Shown here in pieces: positions 33,447-42,631 of a stretch of DNA of 64,000 nt; position 1 is the stretch's first letter, and every line of letters starts with the position of its first letter. Both the position numbers and the translations under genes were made by a program. Source of the DNA: G963677085 sp963677085 (GTDB lineage Bacteria > Planctomycetota > Planctomycetia > Pirellulales > Thermoguttaceae). The stretch lies in contig CAXXFH010000004.1 in the NCBI GenBank assembly GCA_963677085.2, forward strand, positions 2,294,001 to 2,358,000. The letters are read 5' to 3'. The notes beneath the pieces were generated by a model. The model did no database searches. It saw only the letters and a list, made by a program, of their open reading frames with translations, and was not told the DNA's origin.

Positions 33447-34137
33447 TGAAGCGTTTTTTTTGGGACTCGACGCGATAGGACAAACGGCCCTTTGCACTAC
33501 GGCCATAGTACGTACCATTCCGGTGGGCTACTAAAAACGAGCTATCCAATGCAACCAAGTAAACGCAATCTGGTATCTGGCTGTTTGTTGGTCGTTACCT
33601 CGCACACTTCCCAAGCGTTCGACGATGCGTTGCCGAGGAACTGATTATGGTGCGGGTATTGTAGGTTTAGCCGTTTATGGCAAGGGCCAAATGATCGGAC
33701 TCAAGCAAGCGCGCTTGTCAAATCGCGATCGCCCCACGCGAGGTTTCGCGTCGACACCGGTATGAAAGAACCGTAGGTCAAGAATACTACGGCATCAACC
33801 TAACGGTCTCGATGAGTGGGCATAGACAACTCCTTAACAGGGAGAGATGTTCCGGCAAGTTCGGATAAGCGGTCGTGTCCTGTGGAGATCCACAACATCC
33901 GGTGCAAAGAAAACCGACAGTACAACGCCTGATCAACGTGGCATACCGTAATCAAGCGTCTTGCTTTTCTTCCCCCCGTTGTATACCCTTCTTTGGTGCG
34001 GCCCCCGCAAGCAGAATCCTTGGGCAGGTTTTTCGACTCGAGCTACTTGGGCATTGCTGAGTCGTGGATTTTCCGGAGGTCGCAAGCTTCTCAACGTTTG
34101 CTTCTTCTTCTCTATTCCAGGGCATGGAATCTGCGCT
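33447..34137. other. Non-coding gap
   Basis: About 690 bp between divergent genes. I see no gene, tRNA or repeat family, only a small palindrome (CAAGCGCGCTTG near 33708). It probably holds the promoters of both flanking genes, but no clear -35/-10 pair was identified. Confidence 0.5.
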
Positions 34138-35130
34138 ATGAAAGCTGCGTTTATCGAACAGACTGGTCCCCCGGCAAACATCCGTTACGGCGAACTTCCA
34201 ACTCCACAACCCACCGGTTCCCAAGTCTTGGTTCGTGTGGGCGCCGTGGCGGTGAATCCTGTCGACACCTACATTCGTTCTGGCATGTACGCCATGGACT
34301 TGCCAATGCCGTTTGTTGTGGGCTGTGATCTGGCTGGCACGGTGGAAGCCGTAGGGCCCGAAGTAACACGTTATCAGCCGGGCGATCGTGTGTGGGGAAG
34401 CAACCAGGGCTTGCTCGGTCGCCAGGGAACGTTTGCCGAGTTAGCGGCAGTCGACGAGTGTTGGCTTTACAGTACGCCTGAGGAAGTTACCGACCAGCAA
34501 GCAGCGGCCGTGGCCTTGGTCGGCATCACGGCCCACTTGGGCACGTTCCATCGTGCCGACCTGAAGACCGGTGAAGTGGTGTTCGTCAATGGCGGCACCG
34601 GCGGTGTTGGTTCCTGTGTCGTGCAGATGGCCCATGCCGTGGGCGCCAAGGTGATCACTACCGCGGGCAGCGAAGAGAAGGTTCAAGCCTGCAAGCAGTT
34701 GGGGGCCAATGTGGCCATGAACTACAAGACGGACAACGTCGACGAAGCCATCCGCAAGGCCGCGCCCAACGGGGTCGACGTCTGGTGGGAGACGCTTCGC
34801 GAGCACGACCTCGAACGGACCGTGGGTCATTTGGCTCAGGGAGGGCGGATTATCGTTATGGCTGGCCGTGATTCAACGCCACGCTTGCCGATTGGTCCTT
34901 TCTATGTCAAAGATGCGGCACTGCACGGCTTCGCCATGTTCAATGCCTCGCCTGAGCAGCAACGCAAATGCGCGGCCGAGATCAACCGCTGGATGGCCCG
35001 CGGCAAGCTCCAGCCGCGGATCGATCGGGTGATGCCTCTAGAGGAAGCCGCCGCCGCCCATCAGTTGCAGGAAGACAACACCTTGCACGGTGCCGGAACG
35101 TTGTCTGGCAAGATCGTGCTGGAACCATAA
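34138..35130 (+). CDS. Zinc-independent quinone oxidoreductase (MDR family)
   Basis: A 330-aa NADPH-dependent medium-chain reductase of the quinone oxidoreductase type. Features are the N-terminal catalytic fold (MKAAFIEQTG ... VVGCDLAGTVEAVG), a nucleotide-binding loop VNGGTGGVGSCVVQMAHAVGAKVI near residues 153-174, and the end motif MPLEEAAAAHQLQEDNTLHGAGTLSGKIVL. The catalytic zinc ligands of alcohol dehydrogenases are missing, as expected. It probably reduces quinones or enones, cytoplasmic. ATG 34138 gives the usual family start; the open frame continues upstream without homology. Confidence 0.9.
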   Translation: MKAAFIEQTGPPANIRYGELPTPQPTGSQVLVRVGAVAVNPVDTYIRSGMYAMDLPMPFVVGCDLAGTVEAVGPEVTRYQPGDRVWGSNQGLLGRQGTFAELAAVDECWLYSTPEEVTDQQAAAVALVGITAHLGTFHRADLKTGEVVFVNGGTGGVGSCVVQMAHAVGAKVITTAGSEEKVQACKQLGANVAMNYKTDNVDEAIRKAAPNGVDVWWETLREHDLERTVGHLAQGGRIIVMAGRDSTPRLPIGPFYVKDAALHGFAMFNASPEQQRKCAAEINRWMARGKLQPRIDRVMPLEEAAAAHQLQEDNTLHGAGTLSGKIVLEP

Positions 35131-35223
35131 GTTCTGCTTGCCACTGAGTGGGTTGTCCATAAAACCTCAAGTTGGACGCCAAGGGCGGTTTGTCGGCCCT
35201 TGCTGAATCGGGGGCAGGCTTTT

Positions 35224-35358
35224 CCTGGTTCCCATGTTGCGGCGTGGGAACCCCCGGGCGCGACGCTTCACGTTGCTGGAGTGTTGTGAGTCGACACTCT
35301 TCTTGGTCTGCCACGACGCAAAGCGTCTGACCGTGCGTGCCTACGCAAAGCATGGGCA
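35224..35358. repeat. Hairpin repeats family E
   Basis: Palindromes based on GTTCCCATGTTGCGGCGTGGGAAC and GACGCAAAGCGTC, with a degenerate centre, directly before family A copy 4. Confidence 0.65.
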
Positions 35359-35361
35359 CGA

Positions 35362-35427
35362 GGCGGCAGGGCCGCCAGTCAAACCGGTGCTTCCGCACCC
35401 AGCCAGGAACCCGCTCCCGTTGGTCGC
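35362..35427 (-). repeat. Interspersed repeat family A, copy 4
   Basis: Reverse orientation: GGCGGCAGGGCCGCC ... CCGCTCCCGTTGGTCGC; the leader TTTTTCGAGCAAGA is present on the minus strand at 35433-35450. Confidence 0.8.
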
Positions 35428-35429
35428 TG

Positions 35430-35720
35430 GAATTCTTGCTCGAAAAACAAACTTCTACAGGTTTGTAATACGACGAAAATTTCGGCCGTCGGCTTGCTCT
35501 CCTGCGCACCCCCCAGTGTGCGGATTCTGTCCTGCGCAATCGCCCATTTCGTCGCTAATTCGCGACTGGGCGGAAATCGTCGAGTTTTTTCGTCAGACCA
35601 TCGCGTCCCGGTCTGTATAGGCTACAGAGATACGCGCACATTCGTTGTGTGCCATCCCGAAGGCACTGTATGGCATGGTGTTTTGGGGCAGGTTTGGCTT
35701 CTTTTCTGTGTTGTCGTTCA
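35430..35720. other. Non-coding gap upstream of the sigma factor
   Basis: No gene supported; it follows repeat A copy 4 and precedes the ECF sigma gene. The sigma promoter is expected here, but no strong match was seen. Confidence 0.4.
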
Positions 35721-36257
35721 ATGACACCGTCCGCGCCCGACGCCGATTTTGTCCGCCACCTGACCGGCTGCCAGCACTGGCTCCGGGCGTTCATTCGCGC
35801 GCTGGTCCCCAACGCCGAGCAGGCCGACGAGGTCCTCCAGCGGACCAACCTAGTGATGTGGAAAAAAGCCCAGGAGTTTACCAAGGGAACGAACTTCCGC
35901 GGCTGGGCCTGCCAGGTCGCCCGATACGAGGTGATGGCCTTCCGCAAGGAACGGTGTCGCGACCGGCACGTCTTCAGCGATCAACTCTCCCATCTTCTGG
36001 CCGACGAAGCCGAGCGGCATTTTGGCGTGGTCACCGATTTGCGAGATTTCCTGCGTGGTTGTCTTGGCGAACTCTCGCCGAAGCACCGCCAGTTGGTGGC
36101 CGAGCGCTACGCGCCCGACGGTTCGGTGCAGTCGCTGGCCGAACGTGAGGGACGCTCGCCCGACGCCATTTCGGCCATGCTCTATCGCATCCGCAATTCG
36201 TTGCTGAAGTGTATTCGGCGCAAGATTGCGTTGCAGCAGGGAGGTCTCCATGGCTGA
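35721..36257 (+). CDS. ECF RNA polymerase sigma factor
   Basis: A 178-aa extracytoplasmic-function sigma factor of the planctomycete-rich (Rhodopirellula-type) group. Region 2 is at about residues 10-75 (FIRALVPNAEQADEVLQRTNLVMWKKAQEF, NFRGWACQVARYEVMAFRKER) and region 4 is at about 115-165 (LSPKHRQLVAERYAPDGSVQSLAEREGRSPDAISAMLYRIRNSLLKC). ATG 35721 was chosen since upstream residues do not match the family. It overlaps the next gene by 8 bp, so the pair is co-translated and the FecR-type protein is the expected anti-sigma partner. Confidence 0.88.
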   Translation: MTPSAPDADFVRHLTGCQHWLRAFIRALVPNAEQADEVLQRTNLVMWKKAQEFTKGTNFRGWACQVARYEVMAFRKERCRDRHVFSDQLSHLLADEAERHFGVVTDLRDFLRGCLGELSPKHRQLVAERYAPDGSVQSLAEREGRSPDAISAMLYRIRNSLLKCIRRKIALQQGGLHG

Positions 36258-37752
36258 GCCGAGCCAGAAACAAATCGACAACCTGTTGGCCAGGGTTGCA
36301 GACGACCGCTTGGGCGACGACGATTTGCGGCGGCTCGAACAGTTGTTGCTTTCTGACGCCGATGCCCGGGGCGCCTACCTCGGTCTCACGGTGTTGAACT
36401 CCTATCTGGAGATCGACTTTCAGGCTCGCGACATGTTGGTGCAGGTGATTGGCGAACTCGACGGGCTCGACGAGGCGAAAGAGGCTGCTGCCTCTCAGCC
36501 TGTCTCGCCACGTCGCCGATTGGGAAGTGCGGCCGATGCCATCCATTGGCGCCGCCACCCGGCCCGTTTTCTTGGCGTGGTCTTGCTGCTGACCGTCATG
36601 GGATGGCTCGGGCTTTTCGCGGTCATGCGGCCCGGCTTGGACGAAGAGCGACCGGTGGCCGCCGTGCCGCCGATCGACAAGGTGCCTCCCGCCGTTGCCC
36701 GACTTAGTGGAACGCGCGACTGCCGATGGGCCCCGTCCGGGCGAAACCTGCAACTCGGGCAAGTCGTGCGAAAAGGCCAACAGTTCGAACTGCTCAGCGG
36801 CGTTGCAAAGTTCACTTATCGCTCGGGCGCTGAGTTGCTTGTCGAAGGACCGGCCGAATTCACCTTCTGCGACGAGGGCGATGTGTCGTTCGACGTCGGT
36901 TGTCTGGTGGCCTTCGTACCCCGGCAGGCGATAGGTTTTTCAGTGCACACGCCCGTCGCGGTGATTACCGACCTGGGAACGCGTTTTGCCGTGGCGGTCG
37001 ACCCGCAAGGGAAAACGGCCGCCCACGTGTTCGAGGGCATGATCGAGCTGGCTGCTCACGGACGAACCTACGTGCTCACGGCCGGGGCCGCCATGTACGT
37101 CGATGGGCAAAAAACTGCCATGGCTGAAGCCGATCCGGAAAGCTTCCGCGAGATCGTCACTTATTCCTCGGGCACGGCGGCCATTGACTGGGGCGATGCC
37201 CAGGATTTTACCGGACCGAACGACATCCTCAACGAAGGTCATCTCGTGCTGGCTATCAACGGTGGCACCGCCGGTCCCATGGTACATGGCGTGAAGTTCA
37301 AGCCGGAGCATCTCTTGGGCCGCGTTGCGCAGGGTGGACTAGCAGGCCACACCACGGGTGACGAGGCACTCGATAAGTTTCTCGATGGATTTACCTACGG
37401 CGGTGGCGAGACAACCTCGTTTGCGATCAAAGGCCTTATGCCAGGCAAAACTTACAAGGTTCAGTTGATCTATTGCGACGGTCGCGGTGGGACATCTTCA
37501 ATGCCTAGCCCGGCCAACCGTCCGATGATTTACGGCGACGGCCACCATCCGCAAAACACCGTTTGCTTGAATAACAACGCGGTCACTTCCGACGACGGGC
37601 CGTTCGGCCAGTTCGCTATCGGAACGTTCGTCGCCGAACGAAGCTCGCAGACCATCACGATCCGTACGGCCGGTGCCCCCAATGCCCACTTGTCGGCAGT
37701 AGTGGTGCGCGAGGCCGGGACCGAGGAGGAGAGAGCAGGGAGTGTGGAGTAG
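36250..37752 (+). CDS. FecR-type anti-sigma protein with C-terminal beta domain
   Basis: A 500-aa membrane protein. The cytoplasmic part (1-~105) opens with QKQIDNLLARVADDRLGDDDLRRLEQLLL as in anti-sigma interaction domains, followed by a single membrane helix (about 106-127), then a FecR domain at ~165-280 (LAKFTYRSGAELLVEGPAEFTF, VITDLGTRFAVAVDPQG) and an unassigned C-terminal beta-rich part of ~190 residues with FAIKGLMPGKTYKVQLIYCDGRGG. The latter recalls malectin- or carbohydrate-binding folds, so an external glycan or protein signal is plausible. It is translationally coupled to the sigma factor gene. Confidence 0.87.
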   Translation: MAEPSQKQIDNLLARVADDRLGDDDLRRLEQLLLSDADARGAYLGLTVLNSYLEIDFQARDMLVQVIGELDGLDEAKEAAASQPVSPRRRLGSAADAIHWRRHPARFLGVVLLLTVMGWLGLFAVMRPGLDEERPVAAVPPIDKVPPAVARLSGTRDCRWAPSGRNLQLGQVVRKGQQFELLSGVAKFTYRSGAELLVEGPAEFTFCDEGDVSFDVGCLVAFVPRQAIGFSVHTPVAVITDLGTRFAVAVDPQGKTAAHVFEGMIELAAHGRTYVLTAGAAMYVDGQKTAMAEADPESFREIVTYSSGTAAIDWGDAQDFTGPNDILNEGHLVLAINGGTAGPMVHGVKFKPEHLLGRVAQGGLAGHTTGDEALDKFLDGFTYGGGETTSFAIKGLMPGKTYKVQLIYCDGRGGTSSMPSPANRPMIYGDGHHPQNTVCLNNNAVTSDDGPFGQFAIGTFVAERSSQTITIRTAGAPNAHLSAVVVREAGTEEERAGSVE

Positions 37753-37774
37753 GGAGTATAGAACACGAAGGTTA

Positions 37775-37804
37775 CTCGTTCCCAAGCCGGAGCTTGGAAA
37801 CCAG
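37775..37804. repeat. Hairpin repeat family D
   Basis: GTTCCCAAGCCGGAGCTTGGAAAC palindrome after the FecR-type gene. Confidence 0.65.
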
Positions 37805-37858
37805 GAAAAGAATACGAAGGCAACATTGCGACCATAGCCTCAACAAGGAGAGTTACGC

Positions 37859-38776
37859 ATGAGAAATTTCATTGTGATTCTTGCCGCGTTTGCCATTGCC
37901 GTGGTGATGGCCGGACAGACCTCGGCGGAAACCATGCTGTATCTGCGTTTCGACAACGATGGCAAGACGGCCGGCCAGGTTGTAGGCACCGACTCGGTAC
38001 TCGACGAAACAGCCAACGACAACGACGGCACCGCCTCCGGCACGAGCGGTGCGACGGCCGTCTACACGAGCGACGTGTTCGGCTCGTCCGCTCCGCTGAC
38101 TGGATCACCCAACGGGCTGGCTCTGGACTTTGAACGCGACAACAAACAGATCCTCACCGTGGCCGATGACGATTCGCTCGATTTCGGCCCGACGGACGCT
38201 TTCACGCTGGAGGCTTGGGTGAAGCTGGAAACGTTGGCTTCGGACGTCACCGAGAACAACTACCGTCGGCAGTATGTGATGCACAAGAAAAGCAGCGCGG
38301 GATTGAGTGATAACGCTGTGAATTACGCCCTGCTTGCCACGAGCGAAGTCGGATCTGGCCTGAGACTGCAACTAGGAAACGGCACGGCCAATACTTACGT
38401 CGGTAGTAGTCTTGGCATCACCGATTACGATTGGCACTACATCAGCGTGGCGTTCGATCCGGTAAACGACGTCGTACGGTTCGTGCTCGATGATGCCACG
38501 CAAACCATCAACGGCATCACCTTCACGCCTGCAGCGAACGACGGCGAGTTGACTATCGGCGGCCATTACCCGTCGTCAGGCACACTGGAAGATTGGACCT
38601 TCGACGGGATGATCGACGAAATCCGCATCTCCAGCGGTTTCCTGGCGGAAGACGATCTGTTGGTCAATGCCGTGCCCGAGCCATCGAGCTGGGCGCTGGC
38701 TGCCATCGGCCTGCTGGGGCTAGCCGCAGCAGCGGCGCAACGGCGGAGATGGGCGGGAAAAGGCAGTGAGGATTAA
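37859..38776 (+). CDS. LamG-domain PEP-CTERM secreted protein (paralog 1)
   Basis: A 305-aa exported protein: a signal peptide (about 1-22), a LamG/ConA-like sandwich (about 27-265: MLYLRFDNDG, DDDSLDFGPTDAFTLEAWVKLETL, DWHYISVAFDPVNDVVRFVLDD, WTFDGMIDEIRISSGFL) and a C-terminal PEP-CTERM sorting signal (VPEPSSWAL, hydrophobic stretch, basic end). LamG domains bind glycans or proteins; PEP-CTERM proteins go to exopolysaccharide or the outer surface through exosortase. It lies just downstream of the sigma/FecR operon and 218 bp upstream of a near-identical paralog. ATG 37859 has AAGGAGAG 9-16 bp upstream. Confidence 0.92.
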   Translation: MRNFIVILAAFAIAVVMAGQTSAETMLYLRFDNDGKTAGQVVGTDSVLDETANDNDGTASGTSGATAVYTSDVFGSSAPLTGSPNGLALDFERDNKQILTVADDDSLDFGPTDAFTLEAWVKLETLASDVTENNYRRQYVMHKKSSAGLSDNAVNYALLATSEVGSGLRLQLGNGTANTYVGSSLGITDYDWHYISVAFDPVNDVVRFVLDDATQTINGITFTPAANDGELTIGGHYPSSGTLEDWTFDGMIDEIRISSGFLAEDDLLVNAVPEPSSWALAAIGLLGLAAAAAQRRRWAGKGSED

Positions 38777-38782
38777 AAAGCC

Positions 38783-38838
38783 ACTCGTTCCCAAGCTCCA
38801 GCTTGGGAATGTGCTTCCGCGAAGCTTTACTTCGCTGA
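38783..38838. repeat. Hairpin repeat family D
   Basis: GTTCCCAAGCTCCAGCTTGGGAA plus CTTCCGCGAAGCTTTACTTC. It lies between the two LamG genes and could terminate the first. Confidence 0.65.
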
Positions 38839-38994
38839 CGCTACGTATTGCGTTGGTTGCCGTCAGGCCTATGTAGAACTATCAATGACGACGGGACATC
38901 ATCTCTAAGATTCTTGAAGCGGGAATTCCGGAAAGTGGATTACCGAGCCGGAGTTTCGCAACGATGGGAAGCCCTCAAAAATGGAGAGTTACAC

Positions 38995-39888
38995 ATGAGA
39001 CATTTCATTATGATTCTTGCCGTATGTATCGTCTCCCTGATGATGGCAGAACAGACTTCAGCCGAAACGATGCTGTATCTGCGTTTCGACAACGACGGCA
39101 AAACGGCCGGTCAGGCAGTAGGTACCGACTCGGTGCTCGACGAAACGGCTAACGACAACGACGGTGCCGCTTCCGGCACGAGCGGTGCGACGGCCGTTTA
39201 CACGAGCGACGTGTTCGGCTCATCCGTTCCGCTGACTGGATCACCCAACGGGTTGGCTCTGGACTTCGAACGCGACAACAAACAGATCCTCACCGTGGCC
39301 GACGACGACTCGCTCGATTTCGGCCCGACGGACGCTTTCACGCTGGAGGCTTGGGTGAAGCTGGAGACGCTGGCTTCGGAGGTTGATGGTTACGACAAGC
39401 GTCAGTACGTGATGCACAAAAAGAGCAGCACCGGGGTGGGGGATGATGCCGTCAATTATTCCTTACTTGCCTCGAACGATGGCGGCACGTTGAAAATGCA
39501 GTTGGGAAACGGTGTGGACTCCAACGCCCAAATCGACAGCAGTCTTCGCATTACCGATAAAGATTGGCACTACATCAGTGCCGCGTTTGATTCGGTAACC
39601 GACGTAATACGATTTATGCTCGATGATCAAATAGAAACCAAGACAGGCATCACCTTCACGCCCGCAGGGAACGACGGCGAGCTGACCATTGGTGGCCATT
39701 ACAATAATTCAGGTTCTCTGGAAGCCTGGACTTTCGACGGGATGATCGACGAAATCCGTATCTCCAGCGGTTTCTTGGCGGAAGACGACCTTTTGATCAA
39801 CGCCGTGCCCGAGCCGTCGAGCTGGGCGCTGGCAGCCATGGGCCTGTTAGGGTTGGGTGCGGGAGTTGTCAGACGGCGAGGGTGGTGA
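38995..39888 (+). CDS. LamG-domain PEP-CTERM secreted protein (paralog 2)
   Basis: A 297-aa paralog of the preceding gene, with the same order: signal peptide, LamG domain, PEP-CTERM (VPEPSSWAL ... RRRGW). The N-terminal 120 residues are almost the same, with silent and conservative changes, while the region around residues 125-175 and several loops have diverged (for example DGYDKRQYVMHKKSSTGVGDD). This is a tandem duplication that has begun to diverge. ATG 38995 is preceded by a GGAGAG site. Confidence 0.92.
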   Translation: MRHFIMILAVCIVSLMMAEQTSAETMLYLRFDNDGKTAGQAVGTDSVLDETANDNDGAASGTSGATAVYTSDVFGSSVPLTGSPNGLALDFERDNKQILTVADDDSLDFGPTDAFTLEAWVKLETLASEVDGYDKRQYVMHKKSSTGVGDDAVNYSLLASNDGGTLKMQLGNGVDSNAQIDSSLRITDKDWHYISAAFDSVTDVIRFMLDDQIETKTGITFTPAGNDGELTIGGHYNNSGSLEAWTFDGMIDEIRISSGFLAEDDLLINAVPEPSSWALAAMGLLGLGAGVVRRRGW

Positions 39889-39930
39889 GTAGATCGTGGT
39901 AAACGGATGGTGGGAACCAGGGAAATGGCG

Positions 39931-40073
39931 TACCCTCTCCCGCCCAGCGGGAGAGGATGGCGGCGAAGCCGCCGGGTGAGGGCAGTTTTGCAGTCGCGAG
40001 GACGTGATTGCCAGGAAGAGCCGTGCTGCGACATTCCCCTCACCTCCGGCCCCTCTCCCCAAAGGGAGAGGGC
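39931..40073. repeat. Composite repeat family C, copy 3 (inverted)
   Basis: Hairpin CCCTCTCCCGCCCAGCGGG with GGCGGCGAAGCCGCCGGGTG, then the linker and CCCCTCACCTCCGGCCCC ... AGGGAGAGGG. Inverted relative to copies 1 and 2. Confidence 0.75.
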
Positions 40074-40119
40074 AGACGGTTGTCAAAAACACGTTCGGGG
40101 AACCGGGGATCATTGCCTG

Positions 40120-41157
40120 ATGAGACCATCTCCAATCCAAAATCACAAGTCCGACGTTACGTCGCACGGTTTTACCCTAGTGGAACTCCTGGTGGTGATT
40201 GCCATTATCGGCATTCTCATTGCCTTGCTTCTGCCGGCCGTTCAGTCGGCCCGGGAGGCGGCGCGGCGGTTGCAGTGCGCCAACAACTTCAAGCAGGTCG
40301 GCCTGGCGCTGCACAACTACCACAGCAGCTTCAACACGTTTCCCCTGGGCGCCGATAGCAATGTGGGCGGGGCGAGCGCCTATGGATTTTCTTGGGCGAT
40401 GAGGATTTGGCCGTTCCTCGAACAGGGTAACATCTACGACTCGATCGAACGCGACCTCTCGGGCTACGCCGATGTGGGCAACAAAGTTCACCTCGACCAC
40501 ATCGGCTTTCCCGCCATGTGGTGCCCGTCGAGTCCCTGCGAGATGTTCACGAACGGCCGTAACGTGGAAGCCGTGACGGGTGCCGATATCTTCATTGGCA
40601 CGATGGTCGGCATCGCCGGCGCGATACCCGATACGGGCAACCGCGCGCGTCACGACCCGGCCAGCCGTACGCCCGAGGATCGCCACGCGTGGAACGGGAT
40701 ACTCTGTGCACTGACGGCCGTTCCCATTTCAGCCATCCGCGACGGCACGTCGAACGTGATGATCGTGGGCGAGACTTCCGACCTCGGACACCATGTGTCG
40801 GACCGCACGCGCGACTACGACATTCGGGGACAATACCCGCATGGGCCGTTGATGGGCTGCAACCGCTCGTCACTCGATCCGAATGCGATTCACGGCGATC
40901 CCCGGGTGTTCAACACGACGGTGATCAACAGTTACCCGCTCGGCACCAAGCTCAGCGGCGGCGGCAGTTGTTCGAACAGCACGATGCGAGGCCACAATTA
41001 CGACAACAACATCCCCATCCAATCGGCGCATCCCGGCGGGGCCCACGTGTTGCTGGCCGACGGTTCGGTCCACTTCCTCAGCGAAACGATCGAGTTCGAC
41101 ACCTACCGCAACCTGGCAATCCGCGATAGCGGTGAGGTTAAGCAGGGAGTGGATTGA
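40120..41157 (+). CDS. DUF1559 pseudopilin-like protein
   Basis: A 345-aa protein typical of planctomycetes. A type IV pilin-like N-terminus (GFTLVELLVVIAIIGILIALLLPAVQSAREAARR, prepilin cleavage expected before F18) is followed by the DUF1559 body (CANNFKQVGLALHNYHSSFNTFPLG) and the C-terminal SAHPGGAHVLLADGSVHFLSETID-like motif (H and G conserved). It may build surface pili-like fibres or act in secretion; its role is unproven. The ATG at 40120 lies 17 residues before the hydrophobic helix. Confidence 0.93.
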   Translation: MRPSPIQNHKSDVTSHGFTLVELLVVIAIIGILIALLLPAVQSAREAARRLQCANNFKQVGLALHNYHSSFNTFPLGADSNVGGASAYGFSWAMRIWPFLEQGNIYDSIERDLSGYADVGNKVHLDHIGFPAMWCPSSPCEMFTNGRNVEAVTGADIFIGTMVGIAGAIPDTGNRARHDPASRTPEDRHAWNGILCALTAVPISAIRDGTSNVMIVGETSDLGHHVSDRTRDYDIRGQYPHGPLMGCNRSSLDPNAIHGDPRVFNTTVINSYPLGTKLSGGGSCSNSTMRGHNYDNNIPIQSAHPGGAHVLLADGSVHFLSETIEFDTYRNLAIRDSGEVKQGVD

Positions 41158-41237
41158 TATTGAGGGGCGAGAGGGCAGGGACGAGAGAAGAGGGCGAAGG
41201 TGTGAAAAACGTCGAGATGTGGCACCCTACGCCGTTT

Positions 41238-41337
41238 AGGATCGACCGAAAATAACTTGCCGATTCACCGGGCCGTGCTTCGCGACGGCCCTCGCGTTTC
41301 GCCTTGAAAAACAGCAAGTTATTTCTCTGGTCGTCCT
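41238..41337. repeat. MITE-like palindrome family B, copy 1
   Basis: 100-bp imperfect palindrome. Terminal arms AGGATCGACCGAAAATAACT... and ...AGTTATTTCTCTGGTCGTCCT; inner arms GGGCCGTGCTTCGCGACGGCCC. A TA dinucleotide flanks both ends. It separates the DUF1559 gene and the lipoprotein gene. Confidence 0.85.
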
Positions 41338-41383
41338 AACCTTGTTCATCGATTCGTGGTGGTTCCGAAACAAAGGCAATCCC

Positions 41384-41845
41384 ATGTCGCTAATCGTCTC
41401 ACGATTCCTCGACCGGTTGCGCTGGGCTTGCCTCGGGTGTGTGTGCGCCGCGCTGGCCTTGGCGGGTTGCTCGGCAGGGCAGGAGCCGACCTATCCGGTT
41501 TCTGGAACCGTGACGCTCGAAGGTCAACCGGTCAGCGGAGGTACGATTTTCTTTCGGCCGGCCAGTGGCCCGTTGGCCACCGGTGCGATCGACTCGCAAG
41601 GCCACTTCGAACTGACGACCTACGCCCAGGGCGACGGGGCCGTGGCCGGCAAACATGCGATCGCCCTCGGGCCGCCCGACAAGACGTTTACCGTCTCGGC
41701 CGAGGAACTCGAATTGCCCGACGACCCGGAGGCGTTGCGACAAACGGTTCCGTTTCCGGCCAGGTATCTTTCGTTCGAAAGCAGTGAGTTGTCGGCCGAC
41801 ATCGAACGACAGCCGAACCGAATGGCGTTCGAGCTGCGGCCGTAG
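41384..41845 (+). CDS. Small lipoprotein, carboxypeptidase-regulatory-like
   Basis: A 153-aa exported protein with a lipobox (CAALALAGCSAG, cysteine at about residue 29), anchoring it in a membrane, followed by a single beta-sandwich of the transthyretin/CarboxypepD_reg type (YPVSGTVTLEGQPVSGGTIFFRP, GAIDSQGHFELTTYAQGDGAVAGKHAIAL). Such lipoproteins follow DUF1559 genes in many planctomycetes, as here, 226 bp apart. ATG 41384 was preferred over an upstream frame without signal. Confidence 0.88.
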   Translation: MSLIVSRFLDRLRWACLGCVCAALALAGCSAGQEPTYPVSGTVTLEGQPVSGGTIFFRPASGPLATGAIDSQGHFELTTYAQGDGAVAGKHAIALGPPDKTFTVSAEELELPDDPEALRQTVPFPARYLSFESSELSADIERQPNRMAFELRP

Positions 41846-41964
41846 CGCATGCTGCACGCCTGGCGAGGCCGTTCTGCCGCGAACTCGTGACCGCCGAAGC
41901 GGTCACGCCTCGACGGACGTGGCGCACGGAAGAAATGCTACACCAGATGCCGGTCGTTCGACGT

Positions 41965-42564
41965 TCAGCCGTCCACGAAAATATCTTCGATCGTGTCGCC
42001 CGTGATCTGCATTTGGTAGTCGACCTGGCGATTGTCGTCGAACAGGTGACTGTATTGGGCAACGGCGGCGTAGGGATCCTTGGCATAAGCCTCTTGAAAC
42101 GACAGGGCCTCTTCCGACGCCTGAAGCAGGCTCGACAGGGCCGATATCCCGCGGAACTGATTGGCCAACTGGGGATTTTCCTCGAAGATGGCTTCGATCT
42201 GTTCTTTGTCGGGGTGGTCGCCCACGACGCGGACCTTGCCCATGGCGTCGGAGGTCAAGGTAAACGTCTGCGAACGGTCGATACCCTGCTCGTTGGCCAG
42301 TTGGTTGAATTCGGTCTGGAACTCCGACTGCATTCTTGCCCGGGCTTGGGTTAAATCCAGGGTGCTGATCGCATTGTCCGATCCTGGATCGATTCCGGCA
42401 AAGAGCCCCGAAGCGAGTTGTCCCGCCGGCGAGATGTCAAGTTGGTCTTTGACCGCCCCGGTTGCCGCCGCCACCGGAGAAGAGTCCGTTGTCGCCGACG
42501 ACATGGCGTAGGAAGCCATTGCATAGCCGCCCACCGTATAGGCCATGGGATCGCCGATCCTCAT
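41965..42564 (-). CDS. Hypothetical protein
   Basis: A 199-aa protein, not recognised. The N-terminus is hydrophobic-weak (AYTVGGYAMASYAMSSATT) and is followed by a KDQLDISPAGQLASGL motif that resembles the D-x-V/L-D/E-I-S motif of flagellin-associated and anti-sigma FlgM-like proteins, then helical parts (RARMQSEFQTEFNQLANEQG, DKEQIEAIFEENPQLANQFRG). It may be a cytoplasmic regulator; no firm evidence. It lies next to the topoisomerase VI genes on the same strand, 245 bp away. Confidence 0.6.
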   Translation of the reverse strand: MRIGDPMAYTVGGYAMASYAMSSATTDSSPVAAATGAVKDQLDISPAGQLASGLFAGIDPGSDNAISTLDLTQARARMQSEFQTEFNQLANEQGIDRSQTFTLTSDAMGKVRVVGDHPDKEQIEAIFEENPQLANQFRGISALSSLLQASEEALSFQEAYAKDPYAAVAQYSHLFDDNRQVDYQMQITGDTIEDIFVDG

Positions 42565-42631
42565 GTCGTGTGCTCCTGTTCGGTGAAGAGATGCCGAAAA
42601 GCCTGGCAGTCCGACGCACTTTGGAGTGCGT

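Noticed and set aside
33447..34137. tRNA or structured RNA in the gap between the PstS-like and oxidoreductase genes
   Set aside because: No T-loop (GTTCRANNC) plus matching acceptor stem was found, and no known leader RNA pattern.
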